A stretch of DNA of 64,000 nucleotides from Candidatus Bathyarchaeum tardum (GTDB lineage: Archaea > Thermoproteota > Bathyarchaeia > Bathyarchaeales > Bathyarchaeaceae). Shown in pieces: positions 33,736-42,787 of this stretch (the stretch's first letter is position 1; every line of letters starts with the position of its first letter). The notes below the pieces were generated by a model. It was not told the DNA's origin. It made no database searches and saw only the letters and a program-made list of their open reading frames with translations. The translations under genes and the position numbers were made by a program. The stretch is from assembly GCA_029762755.1 (NCBI GenBank), contig JARVGH010000006.1, forward strand, positions 62,001 to 126,000, in the 5' to 3' direction.

Positions 33736-34251
33736 TTAATCCTTATTCAAGGGCGATAATTGCCTTTTTTTAAGTTCTATGTTTATTTGGTTTGTAAAAA
33801 ACTCTATAATATCCTCGATTGGAACTCGTTGTGTTCCCCGTTCATGGCGTATTAGCAACTCTAAGAGTTTTTCATGAAATGCAAACCGCAAAACATGGTA
33901 ATCGAACCGTAACGGAATCTGCTTGCCTTTTTCGTTTATTCGATGATACCGAACAACAACAAAGAAATCTAAAACCTCTAACTCGTTTTTTTCAACTGCT
34001 TTCAAAGCATGTTCAAGTTCATTCTGGTTTAAAAACATGAAATCAGAGCCATCTGCTATGCCCACCTCGAAACTGACTTTGTAGTCCTGTTTCAAGAAGG
34101 ATATTAACTGGTTCAACTCAAAAGTTAGCTGGTTTAAACGCTGAAAACTACAAACAATAGCTTGCTGAACCTTTGTTTCTGGATCTTGACAGTTAAATAC
34201 AGCTACATTGTGAACATTTTTTGGAAAACTATCAAAACGTCCAAGCACCAC
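33736..34251 (-). CDS. conserved hypothetical protein
   Basis: 171 residues, charged and probably soluble. Strand-helix pattern with FEVGIADGSDFMFLNQNEL and YHRINEKGKQIPLRFDYHVLRF; no catalytic motif, no transmembrane segment. I do not recognise the family. It is transcribed with the zinc-ribbon protein upstream, 20 bases apart. Confidence 0.55.
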   Translation of the reverse strand: MVLGRFDSFPKNVHNVAVFNCQDPETKVQQAIVCSFQRLNQLTFELNQLISFLKQDYKVSFEVGIADGSDFMFLNQNELEHALKAVEKNELEVLDFFVVVRYHRINEKGKQIPLRFDYHVLRFAFHEKLLELLIRHERGTQRVPIEDIIEFFTNQINIELKKRQLSPLNKD

Positions 34252-34271
34252 AAACGACCTTTGTTAGCAAA

Positions 34272-34625
34272 CTACTTTTTCATATTTTTAATTTTTTCAA
34301 GACTTTCAAGAAGTGACGACACTGTTTCTCCGAGTTTTGTAATTTTTTCAGGATCGTTTTCTTCTTCAAGCTGTTTTTCTAAGTTTTGAATTTTTTTCAT
34401 AATTGTTGATTCCAAACTAGAAAACATTGGAGCTTTAGAAACTTCGGGTTCGGGGTCGCCTTCTTTGACGATAATTACTCGTTTTTGGCATTTAGCGCAC
34501 CATATGTCTTTGTTCTGAAGTTTAAACAGTGGCGACGAACAGGCTGGACACGAATGTTGAGTAAGGGTAGCCCCTTGCCTGAGTAAATCTGCCATTACTT
34601 TGATGCTTTCTGAATTTTCTGTCAC
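34272..34625 (-). CDS. UPF0148/autoantigen p27-like zinc-ribbon protein
   Basis: 117 residues. The start MADLLRQGATLT, then the zinc ribbon SCPACSSPLFKL...WCAKCQKRVIIV, matches the Sjogren/scleroderma autoantigen-1 (ZNRD2, UPF0148) family of archaea. An acidic, coiled-coil tail follows. The role is unknown. It is upstream of the 171-residue gene in the same operon. Confidence 0.82.
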   Translation of the reverse strand: MTENSESIKVMADLLRQGATLTQHSCPACSSPLFKLQNKDIWCAKCQKRVIIVKEGDPEPEVSKAPMFSSLESTIMKKIQNLEKQLEEENDPEKITKLGETVSSLLESLEKIKNMKK

Positions 34626-34747
34626 ATTAATCCCTGCTAGTGAAGCTTTGGATAAAATATAATGCTACAACAGTTAATTAACTATCTATCATGTTTTGTA
34701 TGTTACTGTTGCCGTAAACAGGAACATTTTTTCATGTATAAGATAAG

Positions 34748-34789
34748 ATTAAATATAGTGCTTTTAGTTTAGGCAGATAGTATAGGAGG
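34748..34789 (+). promoter_or_regulatory. TATA box and GGAGG ribosome site of the UPF0147 gene
   Basis: TTAAATATA (about 34749-34757) is an archaeal TATA box, placing transcription start near 34780. GGAGG at 34785-34789 is seven bases before ATG 34797. The mRNA leader would be about 15-20 bases. Confidence 0.6.
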
Positions 34790-34796
34790 CTTATAT

Positions 34797-35075
34797 ATGG
34801 TGCGCAAAAAACAACTACAAGAATACGAGGAAAGAATTGCCGAAGCATCAAACGTTCTTGGTATGGTTTCCGAAGACACTACGACTCCCCGAAACATACG
34901 CCGAGCCGCAAAACAATCCATTACCTCCCTTCAAGTCCCAGATGATACACCTGCAGTTCGAGCTGCAAACGCGATATCTGTGCTTGATGAAATATTGCAG
35001 GACCCAAACATGCCACCTTATACCCGAGTTAAGCTCTGGAACGTTATGAGCCTGCTTGAAGCAATCAAAGACTAA
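34797..35075 (+). CDS. UPF0147 family protein
   Basis: 92 residues, entirely helical: KKQLQEYEERIAEASNVLG, then the conserved DTTTPRNIRRAAKQSITSL and DDTPAVRAANAISVLDEILQDPNMPPYTRVKLWNV. The family is almost universal in archaea; its job is not known. Its own TATA box and strong GGAGG site indicate good expression. A GGGGC/CCCC T-rich terminator follows at about 35090. Confidence 0.9.
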   Translation: MVRKKQLQEYEERIAEASNVLGMVSEDTTTPRNIRRAAKQSITSLQVPDDTPAVRAANAISVLDEILQDPNMPPYTRVKLWNVMSLLEAIKD

Positions 35076-35260
35076 ACCGCCAAAACAAAATTGGGGCATT
35101 TTTTTTCCCCGCTTAATTGAATACGCTTTGCAAGGGCTTTGTCCCTTTTCTTTCCCGTTTTAGTTTGGGCTTCTAGGATTTTTGTACAAAAGCTTTTGTC
35201 GTAGACATTACACCATCTATTAACAGAAACTTTTGTTGCAGTTTCTAAAAGGTTGAGAAC

Positions 35261-35896
35261 ATGGACAAATTCAATAGGGATTTAGATATTCTAACTGCAA
35301 AACTAAACAGGGAAACTCCTGAAGATGCACAAAAAAAAATTGATGCCTTGAAACAAAAACTGATTAAGATGCATGAAGAAAGCGTGGTTAAAATTAACCA
35401 TTCAGTTATGGAAATGGTGTGCGCCAAACATTTAATTTTGAAAGGCTACGAAGTAGACATCGAACGCCCTGTAAACGGTTTAGTCTGCGACCTTTATGGC
35501 ATGAAAGGTTTTGGTTCCCACATTGTAGAAATAGAAACTGGTTTTATTCCTCCAAGTCATGCTCTTGACCCTGCAAAATATCGCCAATCCCGAATTGCAA
35601 GCAAAATAATCCGATATGGTAATCATTCAGACAAATTTGCTTTGGGTGTTCCACCATATTATTTATTGCAGATTCCTGACACTTTAGTGAAGCCCCCCCG
35701 AAGCAGAACAAAAACTGACCTTAAACACCTCAAAGTTTTGTGTGACCTATACTACAAAAATCCCCCAGTAACTTATGATGAAATAAAAAACTCCCGGATC
35801 CACACAATCTACATAATCGACGTGGACGGCGCAACCATAAAAGAAGTTGACCCAGTAACCTATATCGAGAAACGTGACCTTTGCTCTTCAATGTAA
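35261..35896 (+). CDS. conserved archaeal protein, possibly PD-(D/E)XK-like
   Basis: 211 residues. An N-terminal coiled segment is followed by VEMVCAKHLILKGYEVDIERP-like sequence (positions 50-70), CDLYGMKGF and HIVEIETGF. The D...ExE spacing recalls the nuclease fold PD-(D/E)XK, but the Lys is not obvious. The rest contains SRIASKIIRYGNHSDKF and a C-terminal strand pair. Function is unassigned. Confidence 0.55.
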   Translation: MDKFNRDLDILTAKLNRETPEDAQKKIDALKQKLIKMHEESVVKINHSVMEMVCAKHLILKGYEVDIERPVNGLVCDLYGMKGFGSHIVEIETGFIPPSHALDPAKYRQSRIASKIIRYGNHSDKFALGVPPYYLLQIPDTLVKPPRSRTKTDLKHLKVLCDLYYKNPPVTYDEIKNSRIHTIYIIDVDGATIKEVDPVTYIEKRDLCSSM

Positions 35897-35959
35897 TTCC
35901 AATTTTTGTTGCTTAAAGTTCATATTTGCTGATCTCTAATTTAATATGAGGAACCACGA

Positions 35960-36742
35960 ATGGTTGTTGTTTCTTCGAACCTGATAAATTCCCATCTGGA
36001 CGAACCAAAAGTCAAACAAATGTTCCAATTAATGGAAAACGACCCCGAAATCCAGAACACCCTTTACATGTCAAACACAATGGCAGTAGAACGCCTCCGA
36101 TACAACGACCACGGACCCGTCCACGCCAAAATCGCAGCAGGAAGCGCCCTTGAAATTTTTGATCTGATATCTCAGGAAGTTACACCTACAACTCTGCAAA
36201 ACCGTGCATGCTGCCTAGAAGATGCAAAAGTTATCGTTTTATGCGGTTCTTATCTCCACGATTTAGGCAACAGCATTCACCGAGTCGATCACCCTTTTCA
36301 TAGTTGTATTTTGGCCAATCCGATTCTGGACCGGCTTCTCAGAACGGTTTATCCTGATGATGTGACCAAGATTGTAAGAATGAAATCTGAAATTTTACAC
36401 GCCATCTTTGCCCACGAAGAAGACATAGAATGCTTAAGCATCGAAGCCGGAGCAGCAAAAGTAGCCGACGGAACCGACATGGCCAAAGGACGAACCCGAA
36501 TACCCTACCGGACTGGAAAAGTAGACATTCATTCCCTTTCTGCGTTGTCTATAACCAAAGTGGAAATCGAAAAAGGACCCCGAAAACCCGTACAAATCTT
36601 TGTAAGCATGAACAACCCCGCAGGAGTTTTCCAAATCGAAGAAGTTTTAGAAAAAAAGGTTCAAACCTCGGGCATACAACATCTTGTTAACATAATAGCT
36701 CTAGACAAAGGAATCGAAATACGACGAAACAAAACAGACTAA
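35960..36742 (+). CDS. HD-domain phosphohydrolase
   Basis: 260 residues with NDHGPVHAKIAAG (first His ligands), LCGSYLHDLGN (His-Asp), HPFHS and HAIFAHEED, the HD-superfamily pattern. A C-terminal domain of about 90 residues follows. It resembles uncharacterised archaeal HD hydrolases of the COG1418/predicted nucleotide-hydrolase type. Substrate is unknown. Confidence 0.8.
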   Translation: MVVVSSNLINSHLDEPKVKQMFQLMENDPEIQNTLYMSNTMAVERLRYNDHGPVHAKIAAGSALEIFDLISQEVTPTTLQNRACCLEDAKVIVLCGSYLHDLGNSIHRVDHPFHSCILANPILDRLLRTVYPDDVTKIVRMKSEILHAIFAHEEDIECLSIEAGAAKVADGTDMAKGRTRIPYRTGKVDIHSLSALSITKVEIEKGPRKPVQIFVSMNNPAGVFQIEEVLEKKVQTSGIQHLVNIIALDKGIEIRRNKTD

Positions 36743-36751
36743 ATCACTGTT

Positions 36752-36777
36752 CTAAAGTATAGAACTAAATACTTTAG
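36752..36777. terminator. nine-base inverted repeat after the HD gene
   Basis: CTAAAGTAT (36752-36760) and ATACTTTAG (36769-36777) are perfect complements with an eight-base loop. The position, ten bases after the stop and before the next gene, fits a terminator or an operator; no T-run follows. Confidence 0.4.
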
Positions 36778-36824
36778 CACGGAAAATAACTTGCTAACAC
36801 ATCAACTGTGCAAGGGAGAAACAA

Positions 36825-37241
36825 ATGATAAAATTTCCTCTCATAATGGGCTTGCTTGTTATTCCTTTTCTGCTCATTTTCTCTCTTGCACAGGCTACTG
36901 GTTCAGTATCAGAATCACGAGACTCTAATGGTAGAGTTTTATTACCAGACAGTGATGTTATGGAGCGTTGGCCTGATTTACCTACCGCAGAAGAGCTGTA
37001 CACAAACGGGCCTTGCCTTGTTATTGACCTTCGTTATTGTGGAAAACAAGTGTCCTCAATAAACGAAAGCCTCCCAGATCCAAACTCTCCAACAATAGTA
37101 AATATTGAGTCTATCCTTGTTAATTGCACCCAAAACGTTCTCGATTACCATAATGGTGGAATAATTTACGATTCACCAAGCATTTGGTTACAATATAACG
37201 AGTCTATCTGGGTTAGCGTTCCCAATAATTTGCTTAGATAG
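36825..37241 (+). CDS. secreted protein of unknown function
   Basis: 138 residues with a signal peptide (hydrophobic core 8-22, cut after QATG). The mature part has three cysteines and two NxS/T glycosylation-like sites (NES, NCT), strand-rich. No family is recognised. Confidence 0.55.
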   Translation: MIKFPLIMGLLVIPFLLIFSLAQATGSVSESRDSNGRVLLPDSDVMERWPDLPTAEELYTNGPCLVIDLRYCGKQVSSINESLPDPNSPTIVNIESILVNCTQNVLDYHNGGIIYDSPSIWLQYNESIWVSVPNNLLR

Positions 37242-37374
37242 CGTTCTTTGCTGTTTGATTTGAACAAAATGAAGTGCAACCTTATCCTATATGTATCCTA
37301 ATAGTAGTTCTATGTTGAAAACAATCTTTTTTCATAAAAACTAAAGCAACACAAATTGTGTTCCTTAGACTTTC

Positions 37375-37917
37375 TCATTTTTGCGCTAGGTCGCTGTAAG
37401 AAAGGGTTTCTAATCTGTTTGAGCTGATTTCTAGTTGTTTTCTTAGCTCTTCTAGAACATGTTGGTCTTTTTTTACATTTTCAGGCTCATTGCTGGTTTG
37501 CCGTTCAAACTCAACAAATTTGCCAAGCCCCTTCACCGTGTCCAGATGAATCTGGGTTCCTTGGTGAATGTAGATTTCTCTTTCTTTTTCAATTATTATG
37601 CTTTGTTTGAGAATTCTTTTCAGAACAATTTTGAAATCATCAGCGTCCTGAACCCGCAACAAAAACGCGTCATCTTGTTTAGGGCCAGCAATGTTTTCCC
37701 GCTCATAATAAATCAATTCTGCGTTGCTGCTTCCTTTTACTTGCCTTAGTTTTAATCGACCTTCTGGAACTTCAAAATATGTATCTATTTGATAAAAAGT
37801 TCCAACACATTCACTTCCTAACTCAGACAATTTTTTTCGTAACAACTCATGGTCGTTGACTCGTGCCTTTAATTCTACCATTTTATGCTTGCTGATGCTT
37901 TTGTTTTCTATCTTCAC
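37375..37917 (-). CDS. CYTH-domain protein (class IV adenylate cyclase / triphosphatase family)
   Basis: 180 residues (168 if it starts at the ATG giving MVELKARV). Family hallmarks: ELKARV at the first strand, EGRLKLRQVKG, AELIYYERE, IIEKEREIY and IHLDTVKGLGKFVEFE. These place triphosphate-binding Arg/Lys and metal-binding Glu inside the tunnel. Archaeal CyaB-type enzymes hydrolyse triphosphates such as thiamine triphosphate, or make cAMP; the substrate here is open. Confidence 0.88.
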   Translation of the reverse strand: MKIENKSISKHKMVELKARVNDHELLRKKLSELGSECVGTFYQIDTYFEVPEGRLKLRQVKGSSNAELIYYERENIAGPKQDDAFLLRVQDADDFKIVLKRILKQSIIIEKEREIYIHQGTQIHLDTVKGLGKFVEFERQTSNEPENVKKDQHVLEELRKQLEISSNRLETLSYSDLAQK

Positions 37918-37975
37918 TGTGGAGTCATCCTTCCCGAAAATGACTGTATCTTGGACTATTTTGTTTTTCTATACT

Positions 37976-38353
37976 TTAGAACTTAGCAGCATGAAACGGC
38001 TTCCCATCAAGTTCTTCTGTTTCATCTTCAAGTCTACTGATTTTTTCTTGGAAAGATTTTTCAAGAACCTGATTTAATCGGTTGTAAGTATCATCATCAA
38101 TTTTTTCGCTAGATAACAACTCCAAAAGCCGTTTTGACTCGTTATTGTAATCCTTAACGTAATCTGTTTTGCTCTTAAGCTTGTTGAAAGTTTGAGTGTT
38201 AATTTTTCCTGAAATTAACAACTTTCTAAGCTTTTTTATTTCTTTTTCATATTCATCTTCTCCTTTTCGGGCATAATAGAGGGTTAATCCTACTAGAAAA
38301 AACACTATAACCGCTAAGGGAAGAACTAAAAATACGAAATAACTTGAGTCCAT
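37976..38353 (-). CDS. membrane-anchored protein with two SHOCT-like segments
   Basis: 125 residues. N-terminal membrane helix (about 6-27), then two short helical hairpins, KLRKLLISGKINTQTFNKL and LLELLSSEKIDDDTYNRL, that fit the SHOCT pattern (L-x2-L...G-x-I-x2-x2-F/Y...L). SHOCT domains serve as oligomerisation tags. Function is unknown. Confidence 0.65.
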   Translation of the reverse strand: MDSSYFVFLVLPLAVIVFFLVGLTLYYARKGEDEYEKEIKKLRKLLISGKINTQTFNKLKSKTDYVKDYNNESKRLLELLSSEKIDDDTYNRLNQVLEKSFQEKISRLEDETEELDGKPFHAAKF

Positions 38354-38543
38354 ATCTCTAAACTTGGGCGCTAGTAATAAACCCTTTATGAATTTTGTTT
38401 ACATACTCCAAACAGTTACAGTACAACCGAAGAATCTGTTTGCATTTATTTTTCATGTTTTTTACTAACCATGTTGCATAACCTATTAGTCAATAATCTT
38501 TTCAGGAAAAGATTGATATCATATTTTTTGCCATTATTGTTGG

Positions 38544-39002
38544 GTGCTTGCTAACTTGAAACCAGAACTGGTAGCGCCATGTGGTATGGATTGCAATGTT
38601 TGCAGCGGTTACCTTGCTTTAGAACACAAAATTAGGTCCAAAGGCATCAAAATGGCATACTGCAAAGGATGTAGACCCCGTGACAAGCAATGTGCATTTC
38701 TGAAGAAAAGATGTGAAAAGCTTCTAAATCATGAAATTGAGTTCTGTTATGAGTGCCAAGATTTTCCCTGCAAAAACCTACAACACATTGATGATCGCTA
38801 CAAAAGTCATTATCATATGAGTTTGATTGAAAACCTTCAGTTAATTAAGGAACAAAGCTTGGAAAAATTTTTGGAAACTCAACAGAAAAAATGGGAATGC
38901 ACCGAATGTGGAGGCACAATTTGTTGTCATAATGGACTCTGTTTTAACTGTGGTTTAGAAAAACTCAAACAGAGAAAGAAAATTTACCGCTGGGAAGACT
39001 AA
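38544..39002 (+). CDS. cysteine-rich DUF3795-type protein
   Basis: 152 residues from GTG. APCGMDCNVCSGYLAL, CKGCRPRDKQC, FCYECQDFPC and C-terminal zinc ribbon CTECGGTICCHNGLCFNC. It has the same order of motifs as the paralogue at 16518-16943, so this lineage has at least two copies. Metal-binding is likely; the role is unknown. Confidence 0.82.
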   Translation: MLANLKPELVAPCGMDCNVCSGYLALEHKIRSKGIKMAYCKGCRPRDKQCAFLKKRCEKLLNHEIEFCYECQDFPCKNLQHIDDRYKSHYHMSLIENLQLIKEQSLEKFLETQQKKWECTECGGTICCHNGLCFNCGLEKLKQRKKIYRWED

Positions 39003-39186
39003 CCAAATTTCACTTAAAATTCTTTTACAAGTTCATTTTGTGATGTTACTTATTATATCAAACGTTGCTTGAAAAACGCGCATACAGCAATATAGGTTTA
39101 ATTTCAAATCTTTAGCTTACAATAATGCTTATAGGTATGCTTTTAATCTAGCATTCTGTCCATTAACAATCAGGAGAAACTATAAG

Positions 39187-41397
39187 GTGCCAAAATTTAG
39201 GCAAACGAGCGACCTCGTAAAGCTCATGAACAAAAAAGAAGATATCAGGAACATCGGAATAATTGCCCACATCGACCACGGCAAAACCACAATGTCCGAT
39301 TCCTTGTTAGCTGAAGCAGGGCTCCTATCCCCAAAAATTGCCGGAGCAGCAAGAGCCCTGGACTACCTTGAAGAAGAACAAAAACGTGGAATCACAATTA
39401 AATCTGCAAACATTTCACTTCTACACGAAGTTGACAACAAATCCCACGTAATCAACCTAATTGACACACCAGGACACGTAGACTTTACTGGAAAAGTAAC
39501 CCGTGCCCTGCGAGCAATCGACGGTGCAGTAGTAGTTGTTGACGCCGTCGAAGAAGTAATGGTTCAGACCGAAACCGTTACCCGTCAAGCATTGAATGAG
39601 CGCGTTCAACCCGTTCTGTTCATCAACAAAGTTGACCGCTTGATTAAAGAACTCAAACTCAACGCAGAACAAATGCAAACCAAACTTCTGCGAATTATTC
39701 GTGATTTTAACAACTTGATTTCAATATACGGAGAAAAAGAAGTCAAAAACGCATGGAAAGTTGACCCCACCAAAGGAACAGTTGCTTTTGGCTCTGCCTT
39801 ACACAAGTGGGGTTTCACCCTTGAAATGGCTGAAAAAGCAGGAATAAAATTCAGTGACGTTGTTGACGCTTATCACAATGGAACTTACGAAAAACTTGCA
39901 GAACTTGTTCCTTTGCACAACGCCATACTGGACATGGCTGTTAAAAAACTTCCAAACCCATTGACTGCACAAAAATATCGTGTTCCCAAAGTTTGGAAAG
40001 GCGAAATAGATTCAAAAATAGGAAAAGCCATGACTGAATGTGACGAAAATGGCCCTGTTGTAATGTGTTTAACATCAGCAGCCATGGACCCCCACGCAGG
40101 ACTAGTTGCCACTGGTCGCATCTTTTCGGGTTGCCTAAACGAAGGAGAACGGGTGTACTTAGTGGGCGCAAAGAAAGACTACCGTGTTCAACAAGTATCC
40201 ATGTATATGGGTGCTTTCCGAGAAGTTGTCGGCAAAATGGGGGCAGGAAACATTGCAGCCGTTCTGGGAATGGATCTTGCCCGAGCTGGAGAAACCCTTG
40301 TTAGCATGGGCGCTGAAAAAGATATGGTTCCTTTCGAAAACATCCAATACGTTTCTGAACCAGTTATTACCATTGCAATTGAACCCAAACATCCACGTGA
40401 CTTGCCCCGCCTTATCGAATTGATGGACAGGTTAACTGTTGATGATCCAAACTTGGTAACTAAAATTAACAAAGAAACTGGAGAATACCTTCTCAGCGGA
40501 ATGGGTGAACTTCACTTGGAAATCGCTGTAAAGACCCTCCGACAAACCGGTGGAGGAATAGAACTCATAACTTCTCAACCCTTGGTCGTCTACAGGGAAA
40601 CAGCATCCAAAGAAGGTGTAGTTGCTATGGCAAAGAGCCCCAACAAACACAGCAAATTCTGGCTCAAGGTTGAACCTTTGGACCAAAATGTTGTTGACTT
40701 GATGGAAAAGGGTGCCCTGTTTGAAGCCATGGGAAACAAACGAATCGGGGAAACCTTGCGTGAACAAGCAGGATGGACTGCTCAAGAATCACGAAACGTT
40801 TGGGCTTTAGAAGAACACCGCAACATCTTGTTAGACTTGACTAAAGGTGTTCAGTATCTACGAGAAGTCAAAGAAACAGTCAACTCAGGTTTCCGATGGG
40901 CCGCTCGAAACGGTCCACTTTGTGATGAACCAATCCGAGGCTGCAAAGTAAGCCTGTTGGACTGTAAATTGCACGAAGACCCAGTACACCGCGGACCTGC
41001 ACAAATTATGCCTGCAATGAAACGAGCCCTCTGGGGATCATTCCTTACTGCGGACCCTGTGCTTTCTGAACCAATCTACAAGATTGGAGTTTCAGTTCCA
41101 CACCAGTTCGTCGGTGACGTAACCGGCTTGATTACCCGGAAACGAGGAAGAATCGTCTCCTCTGAACAAAAAGGACCAATAACCAACGTTACTGGATTTT
41201 TGCCAGTTTCTGAAACTTTTGGTCTCTCTGCAGACATGCGAGGATCAACTTCTGGTCACGCCTTCTGGCAAACACAGTTCGACCACTGGGAAAAAGTTCC
41301 CGCAAGCATATCCACCGAAGTCATCGCTGGCATTCGAAAACGACGCGGTCTTCCTGAAGACGTACCTAGCGCCAACAAGTTCATCGACAGAGAATAA
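39187..41397 (+). CDS. fusA: translation elongation factor 2
   Basis: 736 residues from GTG, with AGGAGA upstream. GTPase motifs: AHIDHGKTTMSD, RGITIK, DTPGHVDF and NKVD. Domains II-V follow in standard length. The diphthamide site is His601 in DPVHRGPAQ, showing that diphthamide genes should exist elsewhere. It catalyses ribosome translocation in the cytosol. A poly-T stretch (41446-41470) follows as terminator. The gene is alone here, away from the str operon. Confidence 0.97.
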   Translation: MPKFRQTSDLVKLMNKKEDIRNIGIIAHIDHGKTTMSDSLLAEAGLLSPKIAGAARALDYLEEEQKRGITIKSANISLLHEVDNKSHVINLIDTPGHVDFTGKVTRALRAIDGAVVVVDAVEEVMVQTETVTRQALNERVQPVLFINKVDRLIKELKLNAEQMQTKLLRIIRDFNNLISIYGEKEVKNAWKVDPTKGTVAFGSALHKWGFTLEMAEKAGIKFSDVVDAYHNGTYEKLAELVPLHNAILDMAVKKLPNPLTAQKYRVPKVWKGEIDSKIGKAMTECDENGPVVMCLTSAAMDPHAGLVATGRIFSGCLNEGERVYLVGAKKDYRVQQVSMYMGAFREVVGKMGAGNIAAVLGMDLARAGETLVSMGAEKDMVPFENIQYVSEPVITIAIEPKHPRDLPRLIELMDRLTVDDPNLVTKINKETGEYLLSGMGELHLEIAVKTLRQTGGGIELITSQPLVVYRETASKEGVVAMAKSPNKHSKFWLKVEPLDQNVVDLMEKGALFEAMGNKRIGETLREQAGWTAQESRNVWALEEHRNILLDLTKGVQYLREVKETVNSGFRWAARNGPLCDEPIRGCKVSLLDCKLHEDPVHRGPAQIMPAMKRALWGSFLTADPVLSEPIYKIGVSVPHQFVGDVTGLITRKRGRIVSSEQKGPITNVTGFLPVSETFGLSADMRGSTSGHAFWQTQFDHWEKVPASISTEVIAGIRKRRGLPEDVPSANKFIDRE

Positions 41398-41589
41398 ACT
41401 CTACACCGAGCAACTTAGCAAAAAACGTTAAGGGCTCAACTCATTTTTTCTTTTTTAATATTTTTTAGGGCAGTTTTTTGATTTATGCCTTTATTTCTTA
41501 ATTACAGCCTAACTTAGCTTATTTTATAGTTCTGTGTTTATGTACAAAATTGAAATGAAAAAAAATAAAGTTTGGAGTTTGACCTATTT

Positions 41590-42786
41590 TTATCGGGTCA
41601 TTGCTCGTTTGAATATTGGGACTGCTATTGCTATCATGGCGATTCCGAATACTATCAAGATTGAAAGTTCTGACGTTAGTGCAGGTATGTCTGCTCCAAG
41701 GACCATTACTTTTCGTAGGGAATCTGCAACGTATGTTAGTGGCAAAAACTTTGAAATTGTTTGCATGAACCATGGCATTTGCTCTATGGGGAAAAACACT
41801 CCGCTGAGGAACATCATTGGGAACATTATGGTTGTCATCATCATTACTGCTGTTTCTTGGTCTTTGGCAAATGAAGTCAGTACTACGCCTAAACCAACAA
41901 AGCTGAATACCCCTAATAGCAGTAAAGCAAACACTAACAGAATATTTCCGTGAACTGTGACCCCAAACAACATCGTGGCCAACCCAAGTATGAGTACACC
42001 TTGAAGTATTCCACGTGCCATCTGTGCAAGGGTTTTTCCAAGAATTACTGAAAGCCTGTTTATTGGGGCTACCATCATGCCGTCTAGGGTTCCTAGTTCT
42101 CGTTCATGGGAAATTGCTGCAGGAAGTCCAGTCATTACACTCATCATGACTGTCATTGCCATGATTCCAGGTGCAATGAAATCAAAGTAACTGAATTCGC
42201 CTTCAATTGAACCTTTAACCTGAACATCATATGGTTTTACAACAGCTAATGCTATGTCAGGATTGATTCCTAATTGTTCTGCAACATTTTGTTGGGCCAT
42301 TGCGGTGCCCATTTCTTCAAAAACTTGGCTTAAAACCGCCTGTATCATCGTAGACATCTGTGGATTGGACTGATCAGTTACAATGGTGACCGTTCCTTGT
42401 TGTCCGTTAATGATGTTTGAACTGAAATCAGCAGAAATTATTATTCCGCCTTCTATGTTCCCTGTTTGAATCATTTGCTGTATGTCTTCAAAACTTGTTG
42501 CATCTTTGATAGTAATCAAGCTGGCGTTGTCGTTTATCACTTTCAACGTCGCGAAAAACGTTGTACCTAAACTAACACCATTAAATCCTATGTCTTCATT
42601 CACTATTCCAATTGATACGTTGTTCAGTGAACTTTCTGAAGGATATATGTAACCTACCATGGTCATCATGAATACGGGCATCAGTATCAGCAAAACAAGC
42701 CCCATTCTGTTTCTGAATAGTTCCATCAAATCTTTCCAAGCTATCCGCAAACTGTTTGAAAGCATCTTTTTAGTTCCCATTTTCAA
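41590..42786 (-). CDS. ABC-2 type exporter membrane protein with large external domain
   Basis: 398 residues. One helix near residues 28-48, an external domain of about 170 residues (SLNNVSIGIVNEDIGF... to FDFIAPG), then five helices including MTGLPAAISHERELGTLDGMMVAP, as in the YhgE/ABC2_membrane_3 architecture. The upstream ATPase stop is within two bases of its start. The divergent PadR regulator suggests drug or stress induction. Confidence 0.9.
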   Translation of the reverse strand: MKMGTKKMLSNSLRIAWKDLMELFRNRMGLVLLILMPVFMMTMVGYIYPSESSLNNVSIGIVNEDIGFNGVSLGTTFFATLKVINDNASLITIKDATSFEDIQQMIQTGNIEGGIIISADFSSNIINGQQGTVTIVTDQSNPQMSTMIQAVLSQVFEEMGTAMAQQNVAEQLGINPDIALAVVKPYDVQVKGSIEGEFSYFDFIAPGIMAMTVMMSVMTGLPAAISHERELGTLDGMMVAPINRLSVILGKTLAQMARGILQGVLILGLATMLFGVTVHGNILLVFALLLLGVFSFVGLGVVLTSFAKDQETAVMMMTTIMFPMMFLSGVFFPIEQMPWFMQTISKFLPLTYVADSLRKVMVLGADIPALTSELSILIVFGIAMIAIAVPIFKRAMTR

Positions 42787-42787
42787 A

